Shown piece by piece: positions 41,973-51,486 of a stretch of 64,000 bases of DNA; position 1 is the stretch's first letter; every line of letters starts with the position of its first letter. The DNA is from JAUWKC01 sp035527845. GTDB lineage: Bacteria > Planctomycetota > Phycisphaerae > Sedimentisphaerales > Anaerobacaceae. Made by a program: the position numbers and the translations under genes. The notes under the pieces are model-generated. The model was given only the letters and a program-made list of their open reading frames with translations, had not been told where the DNA came from and ran no database searches. The stretch covers positions 5,636-69,635 of the forward strand of contig DATKZT010000037.1 in the NCBI GenBank assembly GCA_035527845.1. The letters are read 5' to 3'.

Positions 41973-44900
41973 TTAGTTGCAGGACTGGAGCCAGTATTGG
42001 GCGATCTTCGCGAAGTCTTTGAAGTTGACGTCGCCGTCGCCGTTTACGTCGGCGAACAGAGGCGGAGTGCTTTCGAGCCACTGGTCTGCCAGGATGCGGA
42101 TGTCACCGTAGCCGACGGGGTAAATGGCGTCGAGGTTGGCGGCGTCGCAGGGTGTGAGCGGTGGGGTGATGGTGACTTTGATGGGGCCGGCGCTATCGGC
42201 GCTGTAATTGTTTGCGGCGCGGGCGTAAAATCTGGTGTACTCTCCGGCGGGGCCGACGGCGTGGACGTTAATAGTGGCCTGGCAGGTCTGGCCGGGGTCC
42301 ATGTCGGGATTGGTGCATGGCACGGGGTGTTCGTCGGTTGTGTATAGAATCGCGGGGCCGATGGTTTGCGGCAGGTCGCCGGCGTAAGCGCCGGGCTCCG
42401 ACACCATGGCGCGAATCATAAGGTTTCCGCAGAAATCGCATAGTTCCGGCAGAAGCCAGCACAACTGGCAGTAATAGTCGAGGTTGAACCAGCCTTGGGA
42501 GGGGAGGTAGCCGTAGCTGCGGGTGTACGCCGTGCCGGTGGTATCGAAGCCTACCTGGTTGTTTTGAGTTCCCTGGAGCTGCCGCCAGCCGATATAGAAG
42601 CTGCCGCTGTTGATGATGATGTTGTGATCCAGCAGGTTGATATCGAACCAGGCTACTTCCCCGGCGGGAGATGTCACGACGGGATCGACGACGAAAGGCG
42701 TTACGAGATTGGTGTTGGGCATCCCTCCGGAACCGTCGTCGTCCCAGACGTGCAGCTCGAACGGGTAAGTGGTTTCATCCCATACATAGAAGCGTGCGGT
42801 TATCAGTTGGGTGGGATAGGTGGTTGGGGTGATTTTTACGGCGAGATAACCGTCGGTGGAGCCTATGTCGCCGTAGTCCTCGGCGGTGGCGTCGTCGTAT
42901 TTGAGCTCTTTGGGCACATTGAGGCTCAGACCGATGTTGACGTCGGGACATTCGGCGTCGAGGCACTGGACGCCGGCCTGGACGGTGAAGGAGCTGTTCT
43001 TGGGTGCGGTGAAGTCGGAGGTCGGACTAATAAGGTAGCTGTCGAGACGGCCCCAGGGGATGTTCCAGTTGATGGTTTCGACATCGGTATTGTCGTCGGA
43101 GTCGGCTGCGGTGACGTTGATTTGCCACTGGCCGGAGTCGGCGATGGTGAGGTTGGTGTTGTAAGTGAAATAGCCGGCGGAGTATGTTACCGCGTTGTCG
43201 ACGAAGTTATGGTCATCGGGGACATTTCTTAGTTTGAGCCAGACGGTTGGCGTCTCCTGGAGGTCGGTCGCGTCGATCCTTATCTGCTGGAGATTGTCAC
43301 CGTATTGTGCATTACGGCAGTCCTGCCAGGTGGAGTTTATCATACAGTCGATATTGTTTATGACGGGCAGGTTGGCGTCGAAAACATCGACGACGAGGTG
43401 GTCGGAGAGTCCGGTTACGCCCACATTGTTTGTGGCCTTTACGCGGATGGTGAACAGGCCGTTCTCGGCGGGCAGGATGTTCCACTGGGCCAGGCCGCTG
43501 GTGCTCTGGGACTTGAGGTACACGTTCAGCGAGGGCGGGTACGACCCTGCGTTGGCGTCGATGGCGAAGAGGTCGTTTTCGTTTTGCTCTTTGATGAGGA
43601 AGGCGATGTTCGGCACACCGGCGGCCAGTGCGTCCTCAACGGCGGGCTTTACGTTTACCTGTCTTAGGCCGGTGCTGTCGCAGGCGAAGGTCTTTATCGG
43701 ATTGGTGAGGCTGGAATAGTCGGCGTCCTCTGCGTTGTAAATCATGTAGCCCGGGGTACAGGCGTCGTAGGTGCTTTTGACGAGGTGAATCTCGGCGGTG
43801 GCATCGACGTTGGGCTCGGTGACATAGACGTTGAGGGTGGCCGAGTCGACCTCGGCGCCGGCGGGCAGGGTAGAGACGTCGAACTTGACGTAATACCTGT
43901 TTATGCTGTCGTTGTTGGGGTCGAGCTGATACTCGGCGATTACCTCGATATCGTTGAAGGTCAGATACTCGAATTCGTCCACGTCGTGCGAGACGAGCTT
44001 GATATAGCTGGTTCCGCCGGGGTTAAGGTCGGCGAGGACGGCCGGGTCATCTGAAATGAACCAGCAGTCGGGGGGCGGGAGCTCACCGCCGCCGCCCTCG
44101 GGTGGGACGCAGTCGCCGATGATATGTAGGTTGTCACCATTGGCGTTGGAGGAATAGACGTACCAGCCGACATAAGGCGGGTACCAGAAGTTGACGACGA
44201 GGTAGTTTTCCATTCTGACCTTTATCCGGCTGAGCTGGCCGGCTGGGATCTGGAACTCATAGAGCTTTTCGGCGTTCTCGTAGATGGCGCCGAGCCCGTC
44301 GTTTGGTTCGAGGTCGCCGGTGTTGTATTCGGAGTCGAAGGGGGCGCCGATTACCGCGGCGCCGGGGTTATCATCCTTGAGGTAAGTGTCGTCGGTTACG
44401 TCTTTGACGATATCGGTGTCATAGACCAGGGTTCGCGGTCCGTTGTTGGCATCGGGCGTCTGTCCCTCGGGGGGCTGTCCCGGCAGTTGCAGGACCTTCT
44501 GTGAGATTGTGAGCGTCGGCGGGGTCGTGCCGTTGTTGGCATCGATGCGGGCGAGCTGGTCGTTGTTGCGTTCGGCAATCTGGAAGGCGATGGAGTCCTG
44601 TCCTGCGGCGAGTGCTTCATCAAGAGCGGCTTTTACGTTGAGGCTGACGACGCTTGGGTTTTCGCAGCTAAAACTCTTTATGGGGTTGGTCAGACTGGAG
44701 TAAGCGGGGGCGTTTGCTTCGTGCAGGAGCTGGGCGGGGTCGGCCGAGGAGAGTGTGTTGTCGACAAGATAAAGGTCGGCGAGGCAGTCGGGTGCACCCT
44801 GGGTGACGTTGATTTTCAGGCGTGCGGCCGTCAATTCGTCCGCCGGGTCGATGCTGTTTATATCGAACTTGACGTAGTATTCGTGGACCTCATCGTTGTC

Positions 44901-47441
44901 GGGGTCAATTTCGTATTCGACGATTACCTCGATATCGTTGAAAGTAAGATACTCGAATTCGTCCACGTCGTGCGAGACGAGCTTGATATAGCTTGTTCCG
45001 CCGGGGTCGAGGTCCGCGATGACGTTGGGGTCATCCGAAATCCACCAGCAGTCGGGGGGCGGCGTTTCTCCGCCGCCGCCTTCGGGCGGGATGCAGTCGC
45101 CTACGAGGTGGAGATTGTCGCCGCCGGCGTTCGATGTATAGACGTACCAGCCGACGTAGGGTGGGTAGTAGAAGTTGAGCACGAGGTAGTTTTCCATCCT
45201 GACTTTCAGGGTCTTGACGGTGCCGGATGGTATCTGGAATTCGTAGTGTGCCTGCGCGTTTTCATAAACGGCGCCGACGCCGTCCTGCGGTTCGAGGTCG
45301 CCTGTGTTGTATTGGGCGGGCAATGTCGAGCCGATGAGGGAGCTTTCGGGATTTATTGATTTTGTGTAGGCCGCTTCGGATATATCGAGTGTGGTATTGG
45401 CGTCGAAAATGACGGGGACATCGGTCTCGACGGTGTAGCCGCTTAGGATGCCGAGATTATTGGGATTGTTGTCCAGCGTGGATACCGGGGTCGCAGAGTT
45501 GATGTCGGTGAAGTCGTTGCAGTCGAGGCCTTCGCAGTACTGTGCATAGACGAGGACTTCGCCGCAGCCGTCTCCTCCAAAGCAGTCGACCGTGGACGCG
45601 AGGGTGAATTCCTGACCGACGGCAAAGGTATCATTTGCGTTCGGCTCGGTGATGGTGACTTTGAGTTCGCCCAGGTCCGGGGGGACATTCTCGATGGCCC
45701 TTTCGAGGTTTATTCGTCCCCAGCCGAAGATGTTGTCCCAGCCGGGGGCGCCGAGGTCATCGGCGTTTTCTTCGAGGACGGTCTTTATCTGTTCGGGTGT
45801 CAGGTTCGGGTTTGCCTCCAGCAGCAGTGCCGCCGCACCTGCGACGTGCGGCGTTGCCATTGAGGTTCCCTCGGCGCGGATATAGCGTGTTCCATCGACG
45901 ACGAAATAGTTGTCGTAGCACTCGTCGGCAATCAAGTACATGCAGTAGTAGGGGTCCTCGGCCACGGCGGTACTGAACGTGGAGACGATTTCGGCATAAT
46001 TCTTGCCGCCGAGGAGGTCTCCGCCGGGGGCTACGAGGTCGAGCTCGGAACCGCCGTCGGAGTAGGAGGCTATGTTGTCAACCTTGTCAACGGCGCCGAC
46101 GGCAATGGCCTTGGATGCGCAGGCGGGCGCAACCATTCTGCTTGAGTCGCCGTCGTTGCCGGCCGCACAGGCGACCACGACTCCACAGGGGTCGACGGCG
46201 TGATTGACGGCATGGGCCATCTCTTCGAAGTCGCAGGTTCCGCTGTAGAGGCCTTCGCCGAGGCTCAGGCTGATGACGTCGGCGCCCTGTTCGACACACC
46301 AGTTGATGCCGAGCGCTACGTCTGAAGCGTAGCCGGCGCCGGTGTAGTCGAGGACCTTGGCGGCCATGAGGGCGACGTCGTGGCTGACGCCGCGGTACAC
46401 GAGTCCTTCGGAGGCGATTATGCCGGCGCAGTGAGTGCCGTGGCCGTGGTCGTCCATCGCGTCAGTAGTGTAGTTGGTGAAGTTGTATTGCGCGACGACC
46501 TTATTTTGCAGATCGGGGTGGGTATAATCGATGCCGGTATCGACGACGCAGACTTTGACGCCCTCGCCGGTGATGGCATTGTCCCAGGCGTAGTCGGCCT
46601 TGATCTGGTAGGCGGAATCTTCGAGCAGTGCATATACTCGGCGGTCCGGCTTGTAACTCTTGAAATGGGGCAGGTCTGCCAGCCTGTCCACATTGGCGGG
46701 AGGTACTTCGACGACAATTCTGTTTTCCCAGGTCCCGTAATTATGAATGATGCGTCCGCCGAGGGCCTCGACGGCCTTGTTGAATTGTTTGCGACGGGAC
46801 TGGACCGCGGCCCCGGATAGTTTCTTGGAAAATTTCGGCTTTTCGTCGAGTTCGACGATGAAGCGTGTATTTGGTCCGGGGTCCGGGCGCGCCCGGTTTG
46901 CAAAGATCTTCGCAGGGTCAATCTGAGGAGGCGGCGAGTCGGCGTAAAGGGGCCGCTCGCCCGAGAGCAGCCGCCAGAAGATGTTTTCGTCAACGCGCCC
47001 AACGTATTGAACCAGCCCCTGCGCATCAATGAAGACGGATGTTGGGATGCGCTTGATGTCATAGCTCCTGCTGACGGCGCCGGTCTGGTCGAGCAGGACT
47101 CCGAATGAGGGGGTCCGGCCCGCGAAGAAATCGGCAACCTGTGCGTCATCCTGGCGTACGGCAACGAAAAACACCACAATTTCACCCTTGGCTGCCACAC
47201 AGAAGTCCTCGATAATGGGAATGGCGTCCTCACAGTGCGGGCATTGGGTTGTGCCGAACACGAGAAGGACGTTTTGGCCTTGTAATTCGCTCAAACTAAC
47301 GGTTTTGCCGGCGATGTCGGTCAGGGAAAACGGGGGTGCAGGGGTAGGGGGCCGGGCGGCAAAGATGGCTGTGGCCCAGAGCACTATGAGTGTGGTCAGC
47401 GGGTAATTTGAGCGAAATCTCAACATACGACCCTGCCCCAT
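41973..47441 (-). CDS. Secreted thioredoxin-subtilase (S8)-dockerin protein
   Basis: The protein has 1822 residues from the ATG at 47441 (AAGGA 6 bases upstream). A signal peptide (LTTLIVLWATAIFA) precedes a TlpA/AhpC-like thioredoxin domain with CPHC at residues 67-70. An inhibitor_I9-like stretch leads to the S8 catalytic domain: Asp301 (VVDTGID), His334 (HGHGTHCAG), Asn429 and Ser527 (GTSMATPHVAG). After residue 600 there are two tandem copies of a roughly 300-residue module containing DNRLRE-like sandwiches, then further beta domains, and a dockerin type I pair ending FKDFAKIAQYWLQSCN. Secreted proteolysis with an extra redox domain is unusual. It is transcribed toward the tandem genes. 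Confidence 0.88.
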   Translation of the reverse strand: MGQGRMLRFRSNYPLTTLIVLWATAIFAARPPTPAPPFSLTDIAGKTVSLSELQGQNVLLVFGTTQCPHCEDAIPIIEDFCVAAKGEIVVFFVAVRQDDAQVADFFAGRTPSFGVLLDQTGAVSRSYDIKRIPTSVFIDAQGLVQYVGRVDENIFWRLLSGERPLYADSPPPQIDPAKIFANRARPDPGPNTRFIVELDEKPKFSKKLSGAAVQSRRKQFNKAVEALGGRIIHNYGTWENRIVVEVPPANVDRLADLPHFKSYKPDRRVYALLEDSAYQIKADYAWDNAITGEGVKVCVVDTGIDYTHPDLQNKVVAQYNFTNYTTDAMDDHGHGTHCAGIIASEGLVYRGVSHDVALMAAKVLDYTGAGYASDVALGINWCVEQGADVISLSLGEGLYSGTCDFEEMAHAVNHAVDPCGVVVACAAGNDGDSSRMVAPACASKAIAVGAVDKVDNIASYSDGGSELDLVAPGGDLLGGKNYAEIVSTFSTAVAEDPYYCMYLIADECYDNYFVVDGTRYIRAEGTSMATPHVAGAAALLLEANPNLTPEQIKTVLEENADDLGAPGWDNIFGWGRINLERAIENVPPDLGELKVTITEPNANDTFAVGQEFTLASTVDCFGGDGCGEVLVYAQYCEGLDCNDFTDINSATPVSTLDNNPNNLGILSGYTVETDVPVIFDANTTLDISEAAYTKSINPESSLIGSTLPAQYNTGDLEPQDGVGAVYENAQAHYEFQIPSGTVKTLKVRMENYLVLNFYYPPYVGWYVYTSNAGGDNLHLVGDCIPPEGGGGETPPPDCWWISDDPNVIADLDPGGTSYIKLVSHDVDEFEYLTFNDIEVIVEYEIDPDNDEVHEYYVKFDINSIDPADELTAARLKINVTQGAPDCLADLYLVDNTLSSADPAQLLHEANAPAYSSLTNPIKSFSCENPSVVSLNVKAALDEALAAGQDSIAFQIAERNNDQLARIDANNGTTPPTLTISQKVLQLPGQPPEGQTPDANNGPRTLVYDTDIVKDVTDDTYLKDDNPGAAVIGAPFDSEYNTGDLEPNDGLGAIYENAEKLYEFQIPAGQLSRIKVRMENYLVVNFWYPPYVGWYVYSSNANGDNLHIIGDCVPPEGGGGELPPPDCWFISDDPAVLADLNPGGTSYIKLVSHDVDEFEYLTFNDIEVIAEYQLDPNNDSINRYYVKFDVSTLPAGAEVDSATLNVYVTEPNVDATAEIHLVKSTYDACTPGYMIYNAEDADYSSLTNPIKTFACDSTGLRQVNVKPAVEDALAAGVPNIAFLIKEQNENDLFAIDANAGSYPPSLNVYLKSQSTSGLAQWNILPAENGLFTIRVKATNNVGVTGLSDHLVVDVFDANLPVINNIDCMINSTWQDCRNAQYGDNLQQIRIDATDLQETPTVWLKLRNVPDDHNFVDNAVTYSAGYFTYNTNLTIADSGQWQINVTAADSDDNTDVETINWNIPWGRLDSYLISPTSDFTAPKNSSFTVQAGVQCLDAECPDVNIGLSLNVPKELKYDDATAEDYGDIGSTDGYLAVKITPTTYPTQLITARFYVWDETTYPFELHVWDDDGSGGMPNTNLVTPFVVDPVVTSPAGEVAWFDINLLDHNIIINSGSFYIGWRQLQGTQNNQVGFDTTGTAYTRSYGYLPSQGWFNLDYYCQLCWLLPELCDFCGNLMIRAMVSEPGAYAGDLPQTIGPAILYTTDEHPVPCTNPDMDPGQTCQATINVHAVGPAGEYTRFYARAANNYSADSAGPIKVTITPPLTPCDAANLDAIYPVGYGDIRILADQWLESTPPLFADVNGDGDVNFKDFAKIAQYWLQSCN
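43526..45390 (-). repeat. Tandem duplication of a beta-rich module inside the S8 gene
   Basis: Two copies of the module lie about 983 bases apart, for example the almost identical stretches at 43956-44080 and 44940-45065. Both encode LVSHDVDEFEYLTFNDIEVI. They include the repeated peptides PPDCW and DNLHLVGDC / DNLHIIGDC. Confidence 0.8.
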
Positions 47442-47547
47442 CCTGTTTCCTTGGGGGCTCCATTCTATTATACCAAAAAAACGCGGATTTGTGCGCGGGA
47501 AAATAGCCCAAAACAAGGCAGGGGTGCTGATTCCGGCGGGTTGGGTA

Positions 47548-47575
47548 TTGACTTTTGGGGGTTCCGGCGTAATAA
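47548..47575 (+). promoter_or_regulatory. Promoter of the tRNA gene
   Basis: TTGACT (47548-47553), a 16-base spacer and TAATAA (47570-47575) stand 16 bases before the tRNA. Confidence 0.5.
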
Positions 47576-47590
47576 ATGTTATTGTTTTTC

Positions 47591-47664
47591 GTCCCCGTAG
47601 CTCAATTGGACAGAGCGTTGGCCTCCGGAGCCAAAGGTTGTGCGTTCGAGTCGCACCGGGGACG
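47591..47664 (+). tRNA. tRNA-Arg (anticodon CCG)
   Basis: 74 bases fold into a cloverleaf: acceptor GTCCCCG/CGGGGAC, D-stem GCTC/GAGC, anticodon stem TTGGC/GCCAA with loop CTCCGGA, and T-stem GTGCG/CGCAC with loop TTCGAGT. The anticodon CCG reads CGG (arginine). The discriminator base is G; CCA is not encoded and would be added by the CCA enzyme. Confidence 0.95.
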
Positions 47665-47823
47665 GTGTTGTAAGTATATTATTCATAAGCGGTTGTTTAA
47701 GGAAAAGGGCGGTTGGCGTGCGGTTTTAGCCGCGAGGTTTCCAGAGATATGGATGGGCCCTTCGCAGGTGGGTTGGGTGTGCCCCAAAGGGGTCGTTTGC
47801 GAGAAGACGACGATAGATTTTAT

Positions 47824-47852
47824 TTGACAGGCTTTTTCAATCCTTGTAAGAT
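47824..47852 (+). promoter_or_regulatory. Promoter candidate with a long untranslated leader
   Basis: TTGACA (47824-47829), 17 bases and TAAGAT (47847-47852). The nearest gene starts at 48067, so the transcript would have a leader of about 210 bases. No other gene is seen in 47665-48066. Confidence 0.45.
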
Positions 47853-48066
47853 AATTGTGTTGCGGTATGGGGGCTTGCGCCGTGTAAGGCAGATGAGCCG
47901 GTAAAGCAATATCGTAACGGTTAGACAAGGTGGTGAGCGATGCTATATACAAAGCCTGTGTCTCCTTTTTCTTGTTAGGCATGTTTCTTTAGTTATGTTC
48001 GTTTTTTTCGTGCGGAGTGTGTGAGTGCGTAACCTGTATCTGACTCCGAAAGGAAAGGCGAAATAA

Positions 48067-48294
48067 ATGGAAATCTCCCACATCCAGTCTGGGGATCCTC
48101 GCGGACGGACATCGAACGAGGAAGAAAAGCAAAAGTGGGCGGAAGAGCACGCACGTCGTTTACAGCGTCGATTTGAACAATGGCAGAAGCCGCTGGGAAT
48201 CGATGGCGAGGAGTACCACCGTTTTTTGACTGAGCAGTTGCGCGACTCCTATAATGAGCCGCTCCGGAAGTCGCTCATCGAGTCGATTTCCTGA
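48067..48294 (+). CDS. Small acidic/basic helical protein of unknown function
   Basis: The protein has 75 residues, highly charged and helical (NEEEKQKWAEEHARRLQRRF, then QLRDSYNEPLRKSLIESIS), with no signal peptide. AAAGG lies upstream but is weakly placed. It could be a DNA- or membrane-associated small protein; no motif identifies it. Downstream 470 bases (48295-48761) hold no convincing gene, apart from a perfect 7-bp hairpin. Confidence 0.45.
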   Translation: MEISHIQSGDPRGRTSNEEEKQKWAEEHARRLQRRFEQWQKPLGIDGEEYHRFLTEQLRDSYNEPLRKSLIESIS

Positions 48295-48641
48295 TGGTCT
48301 TGGTGAGTTCTTCTGCTTGGCCTGCGTGCAGGGATGCCGAGAGAGCATAGCTGCTTCGGGCAGCCGGTTGGAACGGAAACCGTCAGCCTCTCTTCAAGCC
48401 CCGGTTGTCTCATCATGCGCCGGATTTATGCGTGTTATGGGTGACTCATGATGTCGAAAGCAAGCCGAATCATAACCGCTGGCATCTGTCCGTCGTGGGA
48501 TATTATTTGTCACGCTGATGGGCTGAAGTGAGGTGAGCATAAGCAGTTGGAATCGCAATAACTGCTGTGTGCGGGCAGGGCTCTCAACGTATCCGGAGGG
48601 CCGGCCGGGCTCAGAGCGAAATCGCGACCCGCATTTATGTT

Positions 48642-48665
48642 CCGTGCCATTTATGCGGGGCACGG
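48642..48665. other. Perfect 7-bp hairpin in a 467-base gap
   Basis: CCGTGCC / GGCACGG with a 10-base loop, then a loosely T-rich stretch. A weak terminator or structural element; the surrounding 48295-48761 has no gene. Confidence 0.35.
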
Positions 48666-48761
48666 TATTTTGCTTGCTTTTTGAGGGTAAGAACATATGC
48701 TTAACAGGCGTGTGCAGGCAAGAAGGCGATTGGCGCAGTTGTTTTTTGGAGGCGCAGGTAA

Positions 48762-49448
48762 ATGGAAGAGATGGTGGTTGGAATAATATTGGGGCTTGTC
48801 GCTGCCGGTATGCTTTTCGGGTGGCTGTGGTTGCGTAAAAGAGTTAAAACAGGCCGACCGCCTCTCAATACGCGCGTTCGCGGCTCTATCGAAGACATAC
48901 GCTCCGTGGGAGAGCTGGTGGTCTTCAAAATCGTCACAAAGGAGATAGTAACGGCCGCCGACCATTGGTTCGGCGAATGGGGGAAGAAATATTTCCAGTG
49001 GCTCGCCTCCGCGAAAAAGATGGCCATGATTTTCGAATTCGAAGTCAACTTCAGATACGACCTGCGAAGCTCCGACTTCGTCATCGAGCACCGTGGGAAC
49101 GCCAATTACCGACTAAAAATGCCAAAATGTCTTTATGAGACTTACATCCGCGACATCAGCTTCTACGACGAACAAAGCTCAAGGTTCCTGCCCTGGCTGC
49201 TGCCCGACCTTGTCAGCAGGGTATTCGGAACAGGATTTGACGAGACGGACAAGAACCACCTCAAAGAGGAGGCCAAGCAGCAGGCGGGCCGAATGGCAAA
49301 AAGCTTCGTCGAAAAGATGCAGTCCGAGGTTCAAAACTCCGCCAGACAGACGCTGGAGGCTCTGGGCAAGGCCTTCGGCGCCCGCGATATTACGGTGGAT
49401 TTCACGGACAGCAGGCTCGTTCAGACAAAAGTTGAATCAGCCGCCTGA
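48762..49448 (+). CDS. DUF4230 domain membrane protein
   Basis: The protein has 228 residues. One N-terminal membrane helix (IILGLVAAGMLFGWLWL) is followed by the DUF4230 domain with the typical RVRGSIEDIRSVGELVVFKI and EFEVNFRYDLRSSDFVIEH beta segments. A helix-rich end (HLKEEAKQQAGRMAKSFVEK, then SARQTLEALGKAF) completes it. These proteins face the periplasm and are of unknown function, sometimes linked to flotillin-like or envelope processes. A terminator-like hairpin follows at 49502. Confidence 0.85.
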   Translation: MEEMVVGIILGLVAAGMLFGWLWLRKRVKTGRPPLNTRVRGSIEDIRSVGELVVFKIVTKEIVTAADHWFGEWGKKYFQWLASAKKMAMIFEFEVNFRYDLRSSDFVIEHRGNANYRLKMPKCLYETYIRDISFYDEQSSRFLPWLLPDLVSRVFGTGFDETDKNHLKEEAKQQAGRMAKSFVEKMQSEVQNSARQTLEALGKAFGARDITVDFTDSRLVQTKVESAA

Positions 49449-49501
49449 GAAAAGCCGGGCGGCAGGTCGTCCCGGATTCGGGACGTGTGTAATCCTGTAA
49501 G

Positions 49502-49524
49502 AGTCTGGACAGACTTGTTTTTTG
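49502..49524 (+). terminator. Terminator-like hairpin
   Basis: AGTCT-GGAC-AGACT followed by TGTTTTTTG, 53 bases after the DUF4230 stop and just before the convergent thioredoxin gene end. Confidence 0.55.
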
Positions 49525-49548
49525 TTCGGGCTGCGCCGGGTTGGGCTG

Positions 49549-50241
49549 TCAGAGGTTGACGCCGAGCTTGCTCCAGGCGGCGAGGATGTCGTCCTTCGAG
49601 TAGAAGCCGACGTGGCGAAACAGTTCCCGACCCTGGCTATCGTAAAAAATCTGGGTCGGAATCGCCCCGACTCCGTATCTGGCGCCGGCGGCCCTGTCCT
49701 GCCACACGTCGATGAAGGTGATTTGAAATTTCCCCGAGTGGCTGTTCTTCAGCTCGTTCAATATCGGGGTCATTTGTGCGCATGCGGGACACTTGTGCGA
49801 ACCGAGCTGAAGGAGACGGGGAAGAGCAGAGCTTATGCCCTCCTTCATGTCCGGCAGACTTTGGCTCCACCTGACGCCCGAACTTTCGAATTCAACCTTG
49901 TCTTTGAGTATTTGGACGACTTTGACGCCTTCTATCACGTCCCCCTCGTATGCTATTTTGCCGTTGACCAGCGCCGATGGTTTGTCCTCGGCGTACAGGA
50001 TTCCCGACAGCGTTACATTGCCTTTGGTCAGCACAACGGCGATTGGCGCTTGCCGGGAGCCCTTTATGGTGGGCCAGAAGCAGACGGCCGCGCCGCACAA
50101 TACCAGGCCGGCAAAGCCAAACAGGAACAACCGCGGCAGGCGTCTGGGGGTATTCGTTTCGGACAGACCGGGTATCTTTGCCGCCCCTATTCGCGGCCTG
50201 CATTTTCTGCCCACATCGCGCAGTTTCTCAAGACCAATCAT
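49549..50241 (-). CDS. Membrane-anchored thioredoxin-fold protein
   Basis: The protein has 231 residues from the ATG at 50241. The 66-residue upstream extension of the frame is not supported by a ribosome site. A transmembrane helix (LFLFGFAGLVLCGAAVCFW) precedes an extracytoplasmic region. Part resembles a pilin-assembly PilP-like beta segment (VVLTKGNVTLSGILYAEDKP, VVQILKDKVEFESSGVRW), followed by a thioredoxin domain with the redox motif CPAC in LGSHKCPACAQMTPILNELK. The cis-Pro region is GVGAIPTQIFYDSQG. It probably reduces or isomerises disulfides in the periplasm, useful for the Cys-rich secreted proteins of this region (inference). Confidence 0.8.
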   Translation of the reverse strand: MIGLEKLRDVGRKCRPRIGAAKIPGLSETNTPRRLPRLFLFGFAGLVLCGAAVCFWPTIKGSRQAPIAVVLTKGNVTLSGILYAEDKPSALVNGKIAYEGDVIEGVKVVQILKDKVEFESSGVRWSQSLPDMKEGISSALPRLLQLGSHKCPACAQMTPILNELKNSHSGKFQITFIDVWQDRAAGARYGVGAIPTQIFYDSQGRELFRHVGFYSKDDILAAWSKLGVNL

Positions 50242-50263
50242 TTGCGTCGAGCCCCCTGAAGAA

Positions 50264-50719
50264 TCACTCTGAAAAGGGTGTGCCCTGGTTAGTTTTCGGC
50301 AGTTTTTGGCTGGCACTTGGCTTAGGGCCTCCCATTTTGTTGCCTCTGCGAAAACCTGCAAAGAATTCCGGCTCGCCAAGGCGGGAAATATGGGACGGTG
50401 AGCATCGGGTGCAAGCCGGCCGGCCGGCGCTATTGTCATGTCGCCGGGCGTGCGGTACTGAAGTCCACGGCCCCAAAGATTCTTCGTGGCCCTTTTTTTC
50501 TGCGAACTTATCGGCTAAATGAGCATAGCAGTTATTAATCGCTCTCTGAAATTGGGGGTTATGCTTCTCGCATACTGTTGACTCCTTTTCTGCGGTGCGA
50601 AAGCAGGCCCCCTTTTCTTTGAGCTTATTGGCCAAACAGGCATAGTAATAGCGGTCTTGAAGGCGACGCCTTCGGAGATTGCGGCCGTTCCACTTTTTTA
50701 TCTGCCCATAATGCCCATT
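50264..50719 (-). other. Degenerate coding-like region with an internal repeat
   Basis: The minus-strand frame is open from 50719 to 50264 but has no ATG or GTG near the start; the first usable codon is a TTG at 50635. The peptide shows two related segments, RYYYACLANKLKEKG and INNCYAHLADKFAEKKG, matching DNA near 50616-50658 and 50499-50541. The region past the second copy reads as random. It may be a decayed gene or dispersed repeat. Confidence 0.35.
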
Positions 50720-50893
50720 TTATGCTTGACTTTCCTGCCCGAAGTGCATATAAGGGCGGCTGAGAGCTTGAAAAACAGGAGGTGGACGAAAAATGTACAT
50801 TGGAGAGCTTATTTAACATCCTTTTCCTTAGCAGGTAATGGTGCGCAGTGTGCGCACCCTGAAATATCAACATTTATGTAGGAGTAACAAATT

Positions 50894-51388
50894 ATGGAAC
50901 CGAGACAAACAAGAACACAAGTGGCAGCAAGTGTGTTGGTTCTGGCTGGGCTGCTCGTATTTTGCCTCTACGCCATAGCCGGGGACCTGGAGCCGAATGC
51001 CCCGCCGGCAGCGACAATGCACACGCTCGACGAAATCTACAATGCTGTTGGCTCAACGGGGCCGAGCATTTTACAGAGAGATGGTTATTGCACGTATCGC
51101 AATTGTGGCACTGGCACAACCACTATCTTAACAGTACCTACAGGAAGGAGGTTCGTTTTGCGCAAGCTTTGGGTACGTAGCAGTGCTGCTGGTTGGACCA
51201 TATCTGGGGGCCCCAATTGCGACCTTAACTCGACTCTAATTAACACCAATAACGGTGAGGTTCGAGACTATATGTGGGACTTTCCAGACGGCTGTGTTGT
51301 CGTCGGGGGCGGTTATAGCCTGACATTTAACAACCCCGCTGGTGGTATTGATACCATATTTATTGGTTACTTTTACGACGTCCCGTGA
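50894..51388 (+). CDS. Small secreted protein with EPNAPPxxTMxxLDEI motif, paralogue 1
   Basis: The protein has 164 residues with a signal peptide (VAASVLVLAGLLVFCLYAIAGD). The mature N-terminus is LEPNAPPAATMHTLDEIYN, followed by a beta-rich, Cys-containing domain (GYCTYRNCGTG, RFVLRKLWVRSSAAG, GCVVVGGGYSLTFNN). AGGAG precedes the ATG. The 'PPxPTMKxLDE' motif recurs in planctomycete secreted proteins, as I recall. The next two genes (51487, 51957) form a cluster of related secreted proteins. Surface or adhesive function is possible. Confidence 0.6.
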   Translation: MEPRQTRTQVAASVLVLAGLLVFCLYAIAGDLEPNAPPAATMHTLDEIYNAVGSTGPSILQRDGYCTYRNCGTGTTTILTVPTGRRFVLRKLWVRSSAAGWTISGGPNCDLNSTLINTNNGEVRDYMWDFPDGCVVVGGGYSLTFNNPAGGIDTIFIGYFYDVP

Positions 51389-51486
51389 GGCAATAAGCGT
51401 ATAACAGAGTGACGCTAATGGTACAGAACATCGCAAACGCGTGCAGTTCTGTCACAACATGACTTCTATTTGTGGGAGAAAAGAAG

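Noticed and set aside
48533..48838. 101-codon plus-strand frame
   Set aside because: Crosses a perfect hairpin and overlaps the start of the DUF4230 gene; no ribosome site.
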